Shown: positions 53,434 to 63,031, counted from the stretch's first letter. The stretch is DNA of 64,000 nt from Geitlerinema sp. PCC 7407 (GCF_000317045.1 NC_019703.1:3728934-3792933), one strand, 5' to 3'. The notes: a model not told the origin generated them from the letters alone. Program-made: numbers and translations.

Positions 53434-54582
53434 CTAAAGCGCTTTTTCATAAATGCGATAGGTCTTGTAGCGCTGGCCGCCCGAAGCCTCCACCAGTCGC
53501 CGAGACGGAAAATTGTCTTCGTAAATCCAGGACATTTCGGCCTGCTTGTAGGCCTTGCCCGGCTTTTGGGCCCCTTTCATGGTCAGGTGCATCAGCCCCA
53601 GGGGCACCAGCTTGCGACGGTGCTCCGGCAGAGCGCAGATGGTCAGCACGCGGCCCTGATTGATTTTGCGGCGGAACCACAAAAACTTGAGGAGGCCGAT
53701 CCAGTCGAGCTTACCGTTGACGCGCTTGAGCGGGATGTTGTAGTCGGGCAGCCCCATGACGAAACCAATCATTTCGCCCTCAAGCTCCGCGATGTGGAAG
53801 ACGTCGGGGTCCACCAGGCTCTGGAGCGATCGCGCCTCTTCGAGAAATTCTTCCTCGGTGCGGGGCGTCGAGCTCCAGTTATTCGAGAAGGCCTTGGTAA
53901 AGAGCTGATACAGGGCGCGGCAGTCCGCCTCAAAGGCGTCTCCCTTCAGGCTTAGGGGCCGGAACTTGACCCCCGACTTGCAGGCGATCCGATAGCCCTT
54001 CTCGAACTCCGGCGACAGGGTGCCTTCCAAGGAGAGCAAATAGGCGTAGGCGTCTTTGGCTTTTTCCCAGCCGTCGCGATCCATAAACGCAGGATAGTAG
54101 GCCGGGTTGTAGGGCATCATCACCATGGGCGGCGAGTCAAAGCCCTCGACTAAGAATAGACAGTTATTGTGCGTCGACAGATCAATGGGTCCACGGATAC
54201 GGGTCATTCCCTGGTCCCGGAGCCACTGACCGGCGGCATTTAGCAGCTCCTGGGCAATCTCAAAGTCATCAATACACTCGAAAAAGCCAAAGAGGCCGAG
54301 GGGGAGGCCTTCGCGTTCAATGAGACGGTCATTGACGGCGGCCACCACTCGGCCTACGGCTTGGGGTTTGCCCTGGTAAGGGGCGATCGCTACAAACTGC
54401 TGCAGCCGACCATAGGAGAAGAAGGGATTGCTCGGCTCAAACTGCTTGGCAACTGAGCTGCGCAAGGGCGGGACCCAGTGCGGATCGTTTGCATAAACGC
54501 GGTCTGGAACCTCCAGGAAAAGCGCTTGGTCTTGGGGCGTTGTGACGGCCCGAATCTCACACTTCGCTGTTGTTTGCACCAC
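53434..54582 (-). CDS. GNAT-like acyltransferase, possible bacterial ceramide synthase
   Basis: 382 residues with a GTG start. It resembles a long GNAT-like family: an N-terminal part with NDPHWVPPLR, YGRLQQFVAIA and GRVVAAVNDRLIEREG; a middle with IRGPIDLSTHNNCLFLVEGF and YNPAYYPAFM; and a C-terminal half with ICALPEHRRKLVPLGLMH, which resembles the acyl-CoA loop. It lies 66 bp after the alpha-oxoamine synthase and 37 bp before the SDR. The bacterial ceramide synthase (bCerS) of Caulobacter is described as a GNAT-fold N-acyltransferase encoded with spt and cerR; whether this is an orthologue needs a search. Confidence 0.65.
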   Translation of the reverse strand: MVQTTAKCEIRAVTTPQDQALFLEVPDRVYANDPHWVPPLRSSVAKQFEPSNPFFSYGRLQQFVAIAPYQGKPQAVGRVVAAVNDRLIEREGLPLGLFGFFECIDDFEIAQELLNAAGQWLRDQGMTRIRGPIDLSTHNNCLFLVEGFDSPPMVMMPYNPAYYPAFMDRDGWEKAKDAYAYLLSLEGTLSPEFEKGYRIACKSGVKFRPLSLKGDAFEADCRALYQLFTKAFSNNWSSTPRTEEEFLEEARSLQSLVDPDVFHIAELEGEMIGFVMGLPDYNIPLKRVNGKLDWIGLLKFLWFRRKINQGRVLTICALPEHRRKLVPLGLMHLTMKGAQKPGKAYKQAEMSWIYEDNFPSRRLVEASGGQRYKTYRIYEKAL

Positions 54583-54648
54583 GACATTTCAGCTCTCTAA
54601 TATCTCAGCTCGATCAAAGCTCCGTCCCCTTGAGGGCAGCCAGCAACC

Positions 54649-55929
54649 CTAGGCGCTGATCGTCGGCTTGTACATGCGATCGCGCGTTGCCGTCATCGCC
54701 GTCACCAAGCGATCCATCTCCTCCTTGGTGTGGAGCGAGTTCACCGTCACCCGCATCCGGGGCTTGGCAATGAACCAAATCGGGGACACCCAGATGCCGT
54801 ACTCATCCAAGAGGCGGCGCGCAAACAGCTTGGGGTTAATGTCTGCTGGCAAGATCACCGGCAGCACGTTGGTTTCGCCCCAGACGTCAAAGCCCTGCTC
54901 GGTGAGGCGCGATCGCAAGTAGCGCGTGTTCTCTTGCAGCTGGGTCACCAGCTCCGGATGCTGGCGGACTTGGCGAATGCTCTCCAGGGCAGCCGCCGTG
55001 GTTGGCGGTGGCAGGGAGATCGTGCCGATCGAGCTAGGCGAGACGTTCAGCAGGGGCTTCAGCTCGGCCACGTGGGTGCTGATCGCGGCTCCCGCTGAGG
55101 CAGCAAACTTCGAGAAGGTCGTCATGATCAGCGGCATCACGCCCCGATCGATGGCGTCTTGGGGCAGCAAGTTGAAGTGCTCATAAATACCACGCCCCGT
55201 CGCTCCGATGGCGCCGCTGGCGTGGGCTTCATCCATCACCAGCGTGCTGCCTTCGTAGTGGCTCATGATCTCCAGCATGTCGGGCAGGGGCGCCACGTCG
55301 CCGTCCATGGAAAAGACCGCGTCGGAGATCACCATGATGCGATCGTCTGGCTGGGCATAGCGGCGCAGCTTGCGGGCCATGTCTTCCATATCACAGTGGC
55401 GGTAGGCGCGAACCCGTACTCGCGGGCTGTGGCCAAATAGCTTGCCCGATCGCGTCCCGGCATTGGCGATCGCCGACACGATGCAGCCATGGTTTAGCAC
55501 ATCCGACAGAATCAGCGTCTCGCGCGTGTTTTGGAAACCAGGCACCGGGATCGCCAGATGGCAAAAGGCATCCATCAGAGCCTGAAACGCCATCCACGCA
55601 TTGAGAAATAGCTGGGTATGGGGCAAATGCTTGAACGCAGAAATCTCATCTTCGAGCTGGCGATGGAGATCGATCCGCCCGCTCAGCACCGAACAGGAAC
55701 TATTCGAGGTTCCATACTGCCAGATCGAATCCACCGCAGCCTGACGGACAGCGTCGTTCTGCACCAGACCCAGGACATCATTGGTGCAAAACGTCAGCAC
55801 CTTGCGCCGCTCACCCGAGGGAGGCAGTTCAATGTCAACCAAATTGCCGTTGCGTCCGTGGCAGATATATTCGTCGGGATCCAGACCGCTCTCATACCAG
55901 CGCTGGACATACTCTTTTACAACTTGCAC
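54649..55929 (-). CDS. Alpha-oxoamine synthase family PLP enzyme (serine palmitoyltransferase-like)
   Basis: 426 residues, GTG start with GAGGGGAG upstream. PLP features: SDVLNHGCIVSAI, SDAVFSMDGDVAPLPDM, MDEAHASGAIGATGRG (Asp233), and the Schiff-base Lys274 in TTFSKFAASAG. The family condenses an acyl-CoA or acyl-ACP with an amino acid (BioF, KBL, HemA, Spt, CqsA). The Lys motif (TFSK, not TLGK) and NDVLGLV differ from BioF. No biotin genes adjoin. The acyltransferase and SDR downstream favour a long-chain-base product such as keto-sphinganine; a sulfonolipid or signal molecule is possible. Confidence 0.8.
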   Translation of the reverse strand: MQVVKEYVQRWYESGLDPDEYICHGRNGNLVDIELPPSGERRKVLTFCTNDVLGLVQNDAVRQAAVDSIWQYGTSNSSCSVLSGRIDLHRQLEDEISAFKHLPHTQLFLNAWMAFQALMDAFCHLAIPVPGFQNTRETLILSDVLNHGCIVSAIANAGTRSGKLFGHSPRVRVRAYRHCDMEDMARKLRRYAQPDDRIMVISDAVFSMDGDVAPLPDMLEIMSHYEGSTLVMDEAHASGAIGATGRGIYEHFNLLPQDAIDRGVMPLIMTTFSKFAASAGAAISTHVAELKPLLNVSPSSIGTISLPPPTTAAALESIRQVRQHPELVTQLQENTRYLRSRLTEQGFDVWGETNVLPVILPADINPKLFARRLLDEYGIWVSPIWFIAKPRMRVTVNSLHTKEEMDRLVTAMTATRDRMYKPTISA

Positions 55930-56118
55930 AGTAAACTCCCCTCACCTTGAGTTCTCAAATCACCGATGCCCTCTGGCTCAGCAGATGTACTTTCCTAGCA
56001 AGGTATCCGATACCCCCATTTAAGACAACGATGGTACGGGATCCCGATTGCGCCCCCAGGGACAGAACCTCAGCCCAGGGCTCACTCAAATATTGATGAA
56101 ACTTGCATCCGTGCTGGC

Positions 56119-57216
56119 CTAGGAGACCGACACTTCAGCGTCCTTGTTCCGAGCGGGCGATCGATCGCTCTCGGGGGCGATCGCCTGCTCCGACTGCCGC
56201 AAAATCAGCCGCTGCACCGCAATAATCGCCGGGTTAATCTCCACATAGCGCCGCTGAGGCTCCTTGAGGTAAGTCTGCTGCTCACTTTCCATCATTTCGA
56301 TGTCCTGGCGCAGAAACTTCATAAAGACATAGTTTTCTAGGATGTGCTGCAAAGCGGGCCGGGCCGAGTTGATCAGCCACTGGGGCAGCCGCACCTTCAA
56401 GAAGAAGTAGGCAAAGGAGCGGCTCTCAGTGGGGCTAACCGGCAGGCGCATTAAGTATAGAGAGGAAACGTTTTCGAGGTTGCTGAAGTAGTGGGGATAG
56501 CGGTACTGGACTGAGATGATTTTGGTGGTGGTGTCTTTGGCCTGGTCGGTGAGGCCGAGGAATTTGGCGAGCTTGCCTCTGTAGGAGACTTGGTAGTCGG
56601 CGATGACAGAGCCGTCGGTTTCCCGGAGCTTCACGAGCTGGGGATCAAACCAGCCCTGGAGGTTTTCGTGCAGGAAGCCATGGAAGACGTCCATGGAGTT
56701 TTCGTTGCAGATGGAGAAGTGAGCCTTGAAGTGGCCGGTGACAGGCACCATGAGGTAGCCGGGCTGATCAAATTCGGCGATGTGGGGGACGGGGGTGGTC
56801 TCCGCAAGGGCGGGATCGCCGGGAAAGATCCACAAAAGGTTGTAGCGATCGCAAATCGGGTAGCTGCGGGCCTTGGCGCAGGGGAGTTTTTGGCTGGGGG
56901 GCAGGTAGGGAATTTTGGCGCATTCGCCCTGGCTGTCAAATTCCCAGCCGTGGTAGCGGCAGGCGAGGTTTTGGCCAAGGACAAGGCCCTTGTGCAGGGC
57001 GACGCCCTTGTGGGGGCAGGCGTCTTCGAGGGCGTGGACGTTGCCCTCGGTGTCCCGATAAACGGCGATCGCCTGCTGCCAGACGGTGACAGCGATGACC
57101 TGCCCTGGCTTGAGGCGATCGGACCAGGAGACGGCGTACCAGTGGTTGGGATTGATGCCGGCGTCTCGGACCGAGTTGCGGACTTGCTGGCTCTTTAAGG
57201 TAGTTGCGAGTTCCAT
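56119..57216 (-). CDS. Rieske non-haem iron oxygenase
   Basis: About 365 residues from ATG 57216 with AGGGGGA six bases upstream. Rieske [2Fe-2S] ligands: C67/H69 (CPHKG) and C86/H89 (CRYHGW). The mononuclear iron motif is NENSMDVFHGFLH with D176, H179 and H183. The family includes ring hydroxylases, PAO-like and desaturase-like oxygenases. It lies 190 bp upstream of the alpha-oxoamine synthase on the same strand and may act on the same product, for instance as a hydroxylase. Substrate is not shown. Confidence 0.85.
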   Translation of the reverse strand: MELATTLKSQQVRNSVRDAGINPNHWYAVSWSDRLKPGQVIAVTVWQQAIAVYRDTEGNVHALEDACPHKGVALHKGLVLGQNLACRYHGWEFDSQGECAKIPYLPPSQKLPCAKARSYPICDRYNLLWIFPGDPALAETTPVPHIAEFDQPGYLMVPVTGHFKAHFSICNENSMDVFHGFLHENLQGWFDPQLVKLRETDGSVIADYQVSYRGKLAKFLGLTDQAKDTTTKIISVQYRYPHYFSNLENVSSLYLMRLPVSPTESRSFAYFFLKVRLPQWLINSARPALQHILENYVFMKFLRQDIEMMESEQQTYLKEPQRRYVEINPAIIAVQRLILRQSEQAIAPESDRSPARNKDAEVSVS

Positions 57217-57515
57217 AAAATTCCCCCTAACGAAAGGCTGGGATGGGGACGATCGCAGCGGCTGGGCGGTCACGCAGATGCAATCGTGCGCTTTAGCCCA
57301 GCCTACAGTTGAACGCTGAGTTTGTTGGGCGATCGCCCCTGCGGCGTCTCTCCACCGCTCCCAGGATATCTGGCCCCTTGCCAACCTGGCATCACCAAGG
57401 TGGAGCAATGGTGAGGCAATCGGGACCGTGGGTCGCCTAGGCTGGATCTAGGGCGAGGCGGTTCTTTGGGAAGTGCGGGGCTTCGGTATAGTGGCAACAG
57501 CCAATTTTAAGGATT

Positions 57516-58679
57516 ATGGGGAAAACCATTCAGCTAAGCGTGCTGCTGGCGGCGGGCGCGATGACGACGATGGCAGGCGGAGTCGTAGCGCCGGTCCTGC
57601 CAGACATTATTCGGCAACTTCAGATCGAACCGACGCTGGCCGGCAATTTGGTCAGCGCTCACTGTCTGACGATCGCGCTGTTTAGCCCCCTGCTGGGGGT
57701 GGTGGCCGATCGGGTGGGACCGCTGCGGGTTCTGGTGCCGTCTTTGGTGGCCTATGGCCTGGTGGGAGTGGCCGGAGCCGGTATGGAGAGCTTTTGGCCG
57801 CTGCTGGCGACGCGGGCACTGCTGGGAGCGGCGGCGGGGGGCATCGCGGCAGCCAGCCTGGGCATGCTGGGCAATCTCTATGAGGGAACGGAGCGATCCC
57901 AGGCTCTGGGCTATGCCACCAGCACGCTGACGGTGGCGGGGATCGCCTTTCCGCTGCTGGGGGGGCTGCTGGGTTCCTTGGGCTGGCGGTATGCGTTTTA
58001 TCTGTATGGGGTGGCGATCCCGCTGGCGCTGGTGGCGGTGAGTGTGCTGCGCAATGGGCAGTCGGCGCGATCGCCCAAGACTCCAGCGACTCCCAAAGGA
58101 ATGGGTGCTACCTTGAGCGATCCGCCGGTGCTCCAGATCCTGATCGCCCTGGCGCTGGCATCGGTGTCTATGTACGCAGTAGTCATCTATGCGCCCCTCT
58201 ATCTAGAAGCGATGATCGGCGCAGGGCCTGAGATTAACGGGATTGTGCTGGCGGCCCGGGCGATTGGTGCTGCGGTGGTTTCAGCGCTGGCCGCCCGACG
58301 CCTAGCCCAGAAGATCGGGACATCGAAGGCGATCGCTTTGGGCTTCGGCCTGATGGCCCTGACCCTGGTTACGATTCCCTTTTTGAGCACGCTAGCGGGG
58401 ATTTTGCCCGCGGCGATCGCCTTTGGCGGCGGTTTTGGTCTGGTTTTACCCAATCTGTACAGTATTTTGGCTGATTTATCCCCGCCAGATCAGCGCTCCA
58501 CGGTTTTAGCCGCGGGCACCGGCACGAGCTTCTTGGGGCAATTTTTGTCACCGATTTTGCTCGGGCCGACGCTGGCCTTGGGAGGTCTTGAGGGCGTCTT
58601 TTATGGCGCAGGGGCGATCGCGGCGATCGCAGGTATCAGCTGCCAGCTCTTGATCCGCCCGGTGCCTAAGCCGCGCTAG
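57516..58679 (+). CDS. MFS efflux transporter
   Basis: 387 residues with about 12 membrane helices. MTTMAGGVVAPVLPDIIRQL, VVADRVGPLRVL and the A-rich helix near LLGAAAGGIAAASLG fit the arabinose-efflux/drug-H+ antiporter group of MFS. Divergent from the Rieske gene, 299 bp away. It could export a product of the neighbouring cluster, but drug efflux is equally possible. Confidence 0.85.
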   Translation: MGKTIQLSVLLAAGAMTTMAGGVVAPVLPDIIRQLQIEPTLAGNLVSAHCLTIALFSPLLGVVADRVGPLRVLVPSLVAYGLVGVAGAGMESFWPLLATRALLGAAAGGIAAASLGMLGNLYEGTERSQALGYATSTLTVAGIAFPLLGGLLGSLGWRYAFYLYGVAIPLALVAVSVLRNGQSARSPKTPATPKGMGATLSDPPVLQILIALALASVSMYAVVIYAPLYLEAMIGAGPEINGIVLAARAIGAAVVSALAARRLAQKIGTSKAIALGFGLMALTLVTIPFLSTLAGILPAAIAFGGGFGLVLPNLYSILADLSPPDQRSTVLAAGTGTSFLGQFLSPILLGPTLALGGLEGVFYGAGAIAAIAGISCQLLIRPVPKPR

Positions 58680-58898
58680 CAGGGCTGAGATGCCAGTTGT
58701 ATGAATTTGCCATAGCCTTGGGACAGTTCCAGCGCCTCCCGGGCTCGGTCTCGAAAGCATCCAGCTTCCTCTGAGAGCGATTTTGACGCCGATCGCCGTC
58801 GCCATCCGCTGCGCTACTGGCTCAGCGCGCCGACCCAAAAAAATTAGACCCGCGCGATCGCCCTAGGAGCGATCGCAGCCCTGGTCCTGCTTATCTTG

Positions 58899-60587
58899 CT
58901 AGCCGCCGTCTCCGGGCAAGCGCACCTCTTGCAGCACCGTCAGGCCCGCCAAGAACTGCCGGTCCTCGCTCAGGTGCGGGAACTTGAGCTGCGAGTCTGG
59001 AATGCCGCGATCGAGCTGGCGGCGGCGTAAAATCCCAAAGCTACCCGGCGCCAAGATCCGCAAACGGGGTGGCGGCACGAAGTTACTGGGACGCTTGAGG
59101 GCGTAGGACTTGTTTTCCGCCTGCAAGAGGCGATCGCACCGGTCCAAAAAGCCCTGGGGATCCGCCAGACTTTCCCCCGCCGCCAGCTCCACATTGATCA
59201 AATAGTGCGCCGGAATCACATCCTCCGAGAGCGTAATGCAGAAATCTTCCAGCACCACCCCAAACTCTTGCTGCAGCGTCTGCATTACCCGCGTAATGTG
59301 GTACTCCGTCGTTTTCTCCGTCGTCGAAGAAATCATGCCGCCCCGGCGATAGCGGAACACGATCAGCGGCGTCTTTTCATAGAAGCCCACCACCTCCACC
59401 ACGTCCCCAATGTCGTAGCGGTAGAAGCCGCTGTAGGCCGTCGTCAGCAAGCGGTAATAGCCTCCCACCTGCACCTCTGTCGGCAGCAGCGTCTTGGGAT
59501 GGGCCTCCTCCCACTGGTCCGGCGCAATAAATTCAAAAAAGCCGCTCTCCAGGGCCAAGACGCTGCCGTCGGTATCCACATCGGGGTACACGCTAAAGGT
59601 CGCCTCCGCCGACGAGTACACCGCCCCAAACACCGGCGTATCGCCAAAGTAGGCCAGGAAGCGCTCAAAGTAAAAGTCCGACGTCCCGCCCCGCGCCGTC
59701 CCAACAAAGGCTAGCTGCGGCCACGCAGCCACCGGCGTCAGCCGACCATCGCGCTGGATCGCCACTCGCAGCTCCTGGGCCCGGACCGGGTCTGGTACGC
59801 AGCGCTTTTCGAGTTGCTGGCGCAGCTCGGGCGACAGATCCAGCCAGCTCGCCAGTTCGCCTTTTTCGATGTCGCGAATCAGCTGGTCCGCATACTCTTC
59901 GAGGTAGCCGCAGGTCCGCAGGACCAGCATGGGGAAGTTGGCCAGCAGACCGCGCATCTGGCGATCGCGCAGCGCAAAGAGCAGGCACACGTAGTGGCGC
60001 GTCACGCTGTCCCCCGGCAGCAGCGTCTCAAAGGGATGGGCAAACAGCTGGCTGTAGAGCAGCTTGCCCATGCGCAGCACCCCCACGCTGGCGTGGCCGT
60101 AGTCGATGCCCGTCGGCGTCTGGCCGAGGAGCTGCACCGAGTTGGTGGTCAGCACCCGGCCAAAGGATCGCCCCCGCGCCGCCAAGCCGTCCGCCAAGAA
60201 ACCAATTGACGCCAGATTTGCCCGCTTGAGGGAGTTCTGAAAGCGCTTGGTCACGGGAATTAGTTTTTGCACCCCCGTCGAGCCGCTCGTCAGGTTGAAG
60301 TAGGCGATCGGGTCTGCGGTCAGGACATTAGGTTCACCGTTGAAGGCCCGCTCTGTATAGGCCTGGTAGGTGCTGTAGGGCCAGATGGGAACCTGCTCGC
60401 GAAACTGATCAATGGTTTTGATGTCGCTGAGACCAAACTTTCGCCCGAGCTCGGTCGTTTGCTGAACGCGCAGCAGCTCCATCAAAAAGCGCTCTTGGGC
60501 AGCTTCGGGCTGGCGGGTTTGGGCGACGAGGCGATTTTTGGCGCGGCGCGCAATGGCCAAAACAAAGGGGGAGAGGAAACGGTTCAT
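58899..60587 (-). CDS. GH3-family acyl-adenylating enzyme
   Basis: About 562 residues from ATG 60587. GH3 family features: the ATP motif FNLTSGSTGVQKLIPVT, YSSAEATFSV and YRYDIGDVVEVVGFY. Plant GH3 proteins adenylate carboxylic acids and conjugate them to amino acids; bacterial members make amides of unknown products. It is separated from the Rieske gene by the MFS gene on the other strand, so membership of the cluster is tentative. Confidence 0.85.
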   Translation of the reverse strand: MNRFLSPFVLAIARRAKNRLVAQTRQPEAAQERFLMELLRVQQTTELGRKFGLSDIKTIDQFREQVPIWPYSTYQAYTERAFNGEPNVLTADPIAYFNLTSGSTGVQKLIPVTKRFQNSLKRANLASIGFLADGLAARGRSFGRVLTTNSVQLLGQTPTGIDYGHASVGVLRMGKLLYSQLFAHPFETLLPGDSVTRHYVCLLFALRDRQMRGLLANFPMLVLRTCGYLEEYADQLIRDIEKGELASWLDLSPELRQQLEKRCVPDPVRAQELRVAIQRDGRLTPVAAWPQLAFVGTARGGTSDFYFERFLAYFGDTPVFGAVYSSAEATFSVYPDVDTDGSVLALESGFFEFIAPDQWEEAHPKTLLPTEVQVGGYYRLLTTAYSGFYRYDIGDVVEVVGFYEKTPLIVFRYRRGGMISSTTEKTTEYHITRVMQTLQQEFGVVLEDFCITLSEDVIPAHYLINVELAAGESLADPQGFLDRCDRLLQAENKSYALKRPSNFVPPPRLRILAPGSFGILRRRQLDRGIPDSQLKFPHLSEDRQFLAGLTVLQEVRLPGDGG

Positions 60588-60994
60588 AAGGTGTTTTGTC
60601 AAGACGAAATAGGGGCGATCGCTTCAGTCAAAGCGCGATCGCCCGTTCAAGCAATCTGCAACCTTTTTACCCCAGCGGTGAGGGTTCGAGAAGTTCGGTG
60701 CAGACCAACCCAAGGGCCAAGATTCTGCTCGGTTTTGGGGACGTTCTATCGAAAATTGACGCCAACCATGAAGAACCTCACAAACTTGGTTCGTGATTTC
60801 ACCGATTTCTGCGCGAAGCCCTCCTAGGGGCCAGAAATAAAAGTTGCGTGGATATTCTGAAGAAATTCCGGCTTGTCTCGATGAAACTATAGACAAATCT
60901 GAAGAATGCGCTTGAATAAAGCCAAACAACTAGGGGGCAACTAAGTTCGTTTGGTCTTCTGGTCAAATAAAGCATCCTTTCAGATGAGTGGACT
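60588..60994 (+). ncRNA. Possible plus-strand non-coding transcript
   Basis: No protein gene is supported on the plus strand here, yet two good plus-strand terminators follow. TTGTCT and AGACAA form a short inverted repeat near 60872-60898. A short RNA ending at the first terminator would explain the structure. No known cyanobacterial sRNA was recognised, and the start is unknown; the terminators could instead belong to transcription from further upstream or be part of the hhoA terminator region. Confidence 0.3.
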
Positions 60995-61033
60995 GCCTGG
61001 TCTAGGGGGCTTATAAGACCAGGCTCTTTTTTT
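60995..61033 (+). terminator. Rho-independent terminator, plus strand
   Basis: GCCTGGTCT (60995-61003) is exactly complementary to AGACCAGGC (61016-61024), followed by TC and seven T's. Confidence 0.88.
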
Positions 61034-61070
61034 GGGATTTTTTTGTAGCCACTATCTAAGATTTAGCTGC

Positions 61071-61107
61071 CAGGGAGAATGCTTGACATTCTCCCTGAGC
61101 TGTTTTT
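61071..61107. terminator. Second hairpin, possibly bidirectional terminator
   Basis: CAGGGAGAATG (61071-61081) pairs exactly with CATTCTCCCTG (61087-61097). Five T's follow on the plus strand at 61103. On the minus strand it is the first hairpin after the hhoA stop (about 17 bp), where it may end that transcript, although no U run follows there. Confidence 0.6.
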
Positions 61108-61113
61108 AGGGGA

Positions 61114-62307
61114 TCAGGCAGCAGGCTGGAGCTCGGCGGTGCGGACCGTGAGCTGCTGGGGGCGATCGCCTCGCAGCACTTTGAGCTTCAGGGGCTGTCC
61201 CACCCGGCTATTTTCCACAAAGCGCTGGAGCTGATCGGCGCTGACGATGCCTTGGTCTTCGATCTGTACGACGACGTCGCCGCGCCGCAGGCCAGCATTA
61301 GCGGCGGGCGTGTTGGGCAGCACGTTCATGACCAGGACGCCATTCACCTCCGGCAGCGCCACCATGGCGTTGGGGTTTTCGTTGTTCTCGCGGGCGAGGC
61401 GGGGAGTCAGGGTGGTCATCTGGATGCCCAGGTAGGGATGGACGACTTTTTCGCCCCGCACCAGTTTGGCCGAGATTTCCTTGGCTTTGTTGATGGGAAT
61501 GGCAAACCCGATGCCCATGGCGTCAGCCCGGATGGCGGTGTTGATGCCAATGACTTCGCCTTGTTCGTTGAGCAGGGGGCCGCCGGAGTTACCGGGGTTG
61601 ATGGCGGCGTCGGTCTGGATAAAGTCTAGGCGCTTGTCAGCGATGCCGACTTCGGTGCTGGAGCGCTTGAGGGTGCTGATGATGCCGAGGGTGACGGTGT
61701 TGTCGAGGCCCAGGGGATTGCCGACGGCGATCGCCCAGTCTCCCACCTGCACCTGATCGGAGTTGCCGAGGGTGGCCATGGGCAGGGCATCGGAGGCGCT
61801 CGTTTCGATCTTCACCACTGCCAGGTCGGTGACTTCATCAACGCCCCGCACCTGACCATCAAAGGTGCGCCCGTCCTTGAGGGTGACGGTGACGCGATCG
61901 GCTTTGTCGACGACGTGGGCGTTGGTCAAGACAATGCCGGTGCGATCGATGATGAAGCCCGAACCCTGGCCCCGCAGGCGCTCTTCGCGCGGCATCTGGG
62001 AAAAAAAGCGATCGCCAAAGAACTGCCGCAAAAACGGATCGTCCATCATCGGATCGAGACTGCGGGTAATCGTCCGCTCGGTATCTAGCCGGACCACCGC
62101 TGGCCCCACTTGATTCACGGCCGCGGCCACAAAGCTAGTGCTGCGGCTGATGGGCGTCGGACTACTTTCTGTCTCCAGGGGCGACGCCTGGGCCCCGGCC
62201 CAAGGCCCCCCAGCCAAGGTCAGCAAGACACACAGTGCACTCACGACCAGACAGGCACCAAGCCGTCTCATCCAAGCAGGTTGGGGACGTTGGATTGGAA
62301 ATCGCAT
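61114..62307 (-). CDS. hhoA: HhoA/DegP-type serine protease with PDZ domain
   Basis: 397 residues. N-terminal signal/membrane region ([14 protein letters not shown]), then the trypsin-like triad: His in LTNAHVVD, Asp in [10 protein letters not shown] and Ser in [13 protein letters not shown] domain closes the protein ([16 protein letters not shown] to GDRPQQLTV). Cyanobacteria have HhoA, HhoB and HtrA; which one this is cannot be fixed here. The family degrades misfolded periplasmic or thylakoid proteins under stress. GAAAGG lies upstream of the ATG. Confidence 0.92.
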   Translation of the reverse strand: MRFPIQRPQPAWMRRLGACLVVSALCVLLTLAGGPWAGAQASPLETESSPTPISRSTSFVAAAVNQVGPAVVRLDTERTITRSLDPMMDDPFLRQFFGDRFFSQMPREERLRGQGSGFIIDRTGIVLTNAHVVDKADRVTVTLKDGRTFDGQVRGVDEVTDLAVVKIETSASDALPMATLGNSDQVQVGDWAIAVGNPLGLDNTVTLGIISTLKRSSTEVGIADKRLDFIQTDAAINPGNSGGPLLNEQGEVIGINTAIRADAMGIGFAIPINKAKEISAKLVRGEKVVHPYLGIQMTTLTPRLARENNENPNAMVALPEVNGVLVMNVLPNTPAANAGLRRGDVVVQIEDQGIVSADQLQRFVENSRVGQPLKLKVLRGDRPQQLTVRTAELQPAA

Positions 62308-62626
62308 AGCATCAACCTTTCATTGATCCTTTCACACGTTCACAGGCAAGCGCTGCCTCAGAGATCGCTCCTGACGGGTTAAGCGGCTCTCCGCTGGGTG
62401 GGCAAGCGCCAAATTCTCTGGGCGAAGCCGCAGAATCCATTGCTCTTTCGCTGGGTCCCAGATCCAAGCACGGTATCTTGCCCAAGACTTATCCCTTATT
62501 TTGGCAGTTCCTGCGAAGTTTCTGGGGCAGGGGCTTGGTGGGCCGGGGTCCGGCTCTGCTACTTTTGCCACCGATGGGCCTGAGCAGTCTAGGGTAGGAT
62601 GGACAGACGCTGCTCTAACCAACCCC
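62308..62626. other. Divergent promoter region, hhoA and InrS-like gene
   Basis: Holds the promoters of both genes. No secure operator or hairpin was seen. A longer upstream-extended frame of the InrS-like gene is open here but is not protein-like. Confidence 0.4.
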
Positions 62627-63031
62627 ATGACCCGATCCCACGCCCACTCCCCGTCTCCGCTGTCTTCCGGCGATCGCCAACCGAGTGAGCGATCCCACAG
62701 CCACGATCCAGCCGATCATCTGGCAGATGAACCGGGCGATCGCGGCCTTCACCATGCCCACGTCCACAGCGAAGAGTCTCTGCGGCTGGTTATCAACCGC
62801 CTCTCGCGGATCGAAGGGCATATCCGGGGCGTCAAGACCATGGTGCAAGAGAGTCGCCCTTGCCCCGACGTTTTGGTCCAGATTGCTGCGGTCCGAGGAG
62901 CCCTCGATCGCGTAGCGCGCCTCATTCTAGACGAGCACCTCACCGAGTGCATCGCTCGGGCCGCCGAAGAGGGCAACATCGACGTTGAAATCGCCGAGCT
63001 CAAATCCGCCTTGGATCGATTTCTACCTTAA
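62627..63031 (+). CDS. InrS/CsoR-family metal-sensing repressor
   Basis: About 134 residues from ATG 62627. The CsoR core is visible: RLSRIEGHIRGVKTMVQE, then C79 (RPCPDV), H104 and C108 (LDEHLTECIARA). A His-rich N-terminus (HAHSP, HSHD, HHAHVH) adds ligands, as in the nickel sensor InrS of Synechocystis. It should bind DNA and release on metal binding. No nrsD-like exporter is in the window, so the target is unknown. Confidence 0.85.
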   Translation: MTRSHAHSPSPLSSGDRQPSERSHSHDPADHLADEPGDRGLHHAHVHSEESLRLVINRLSRIEGHIRGVKTMVQESRPCPDVLVQIAAVRGALDRVARLILDEHLTECIARAAEEGNIDVEIAELKSALDRFLP

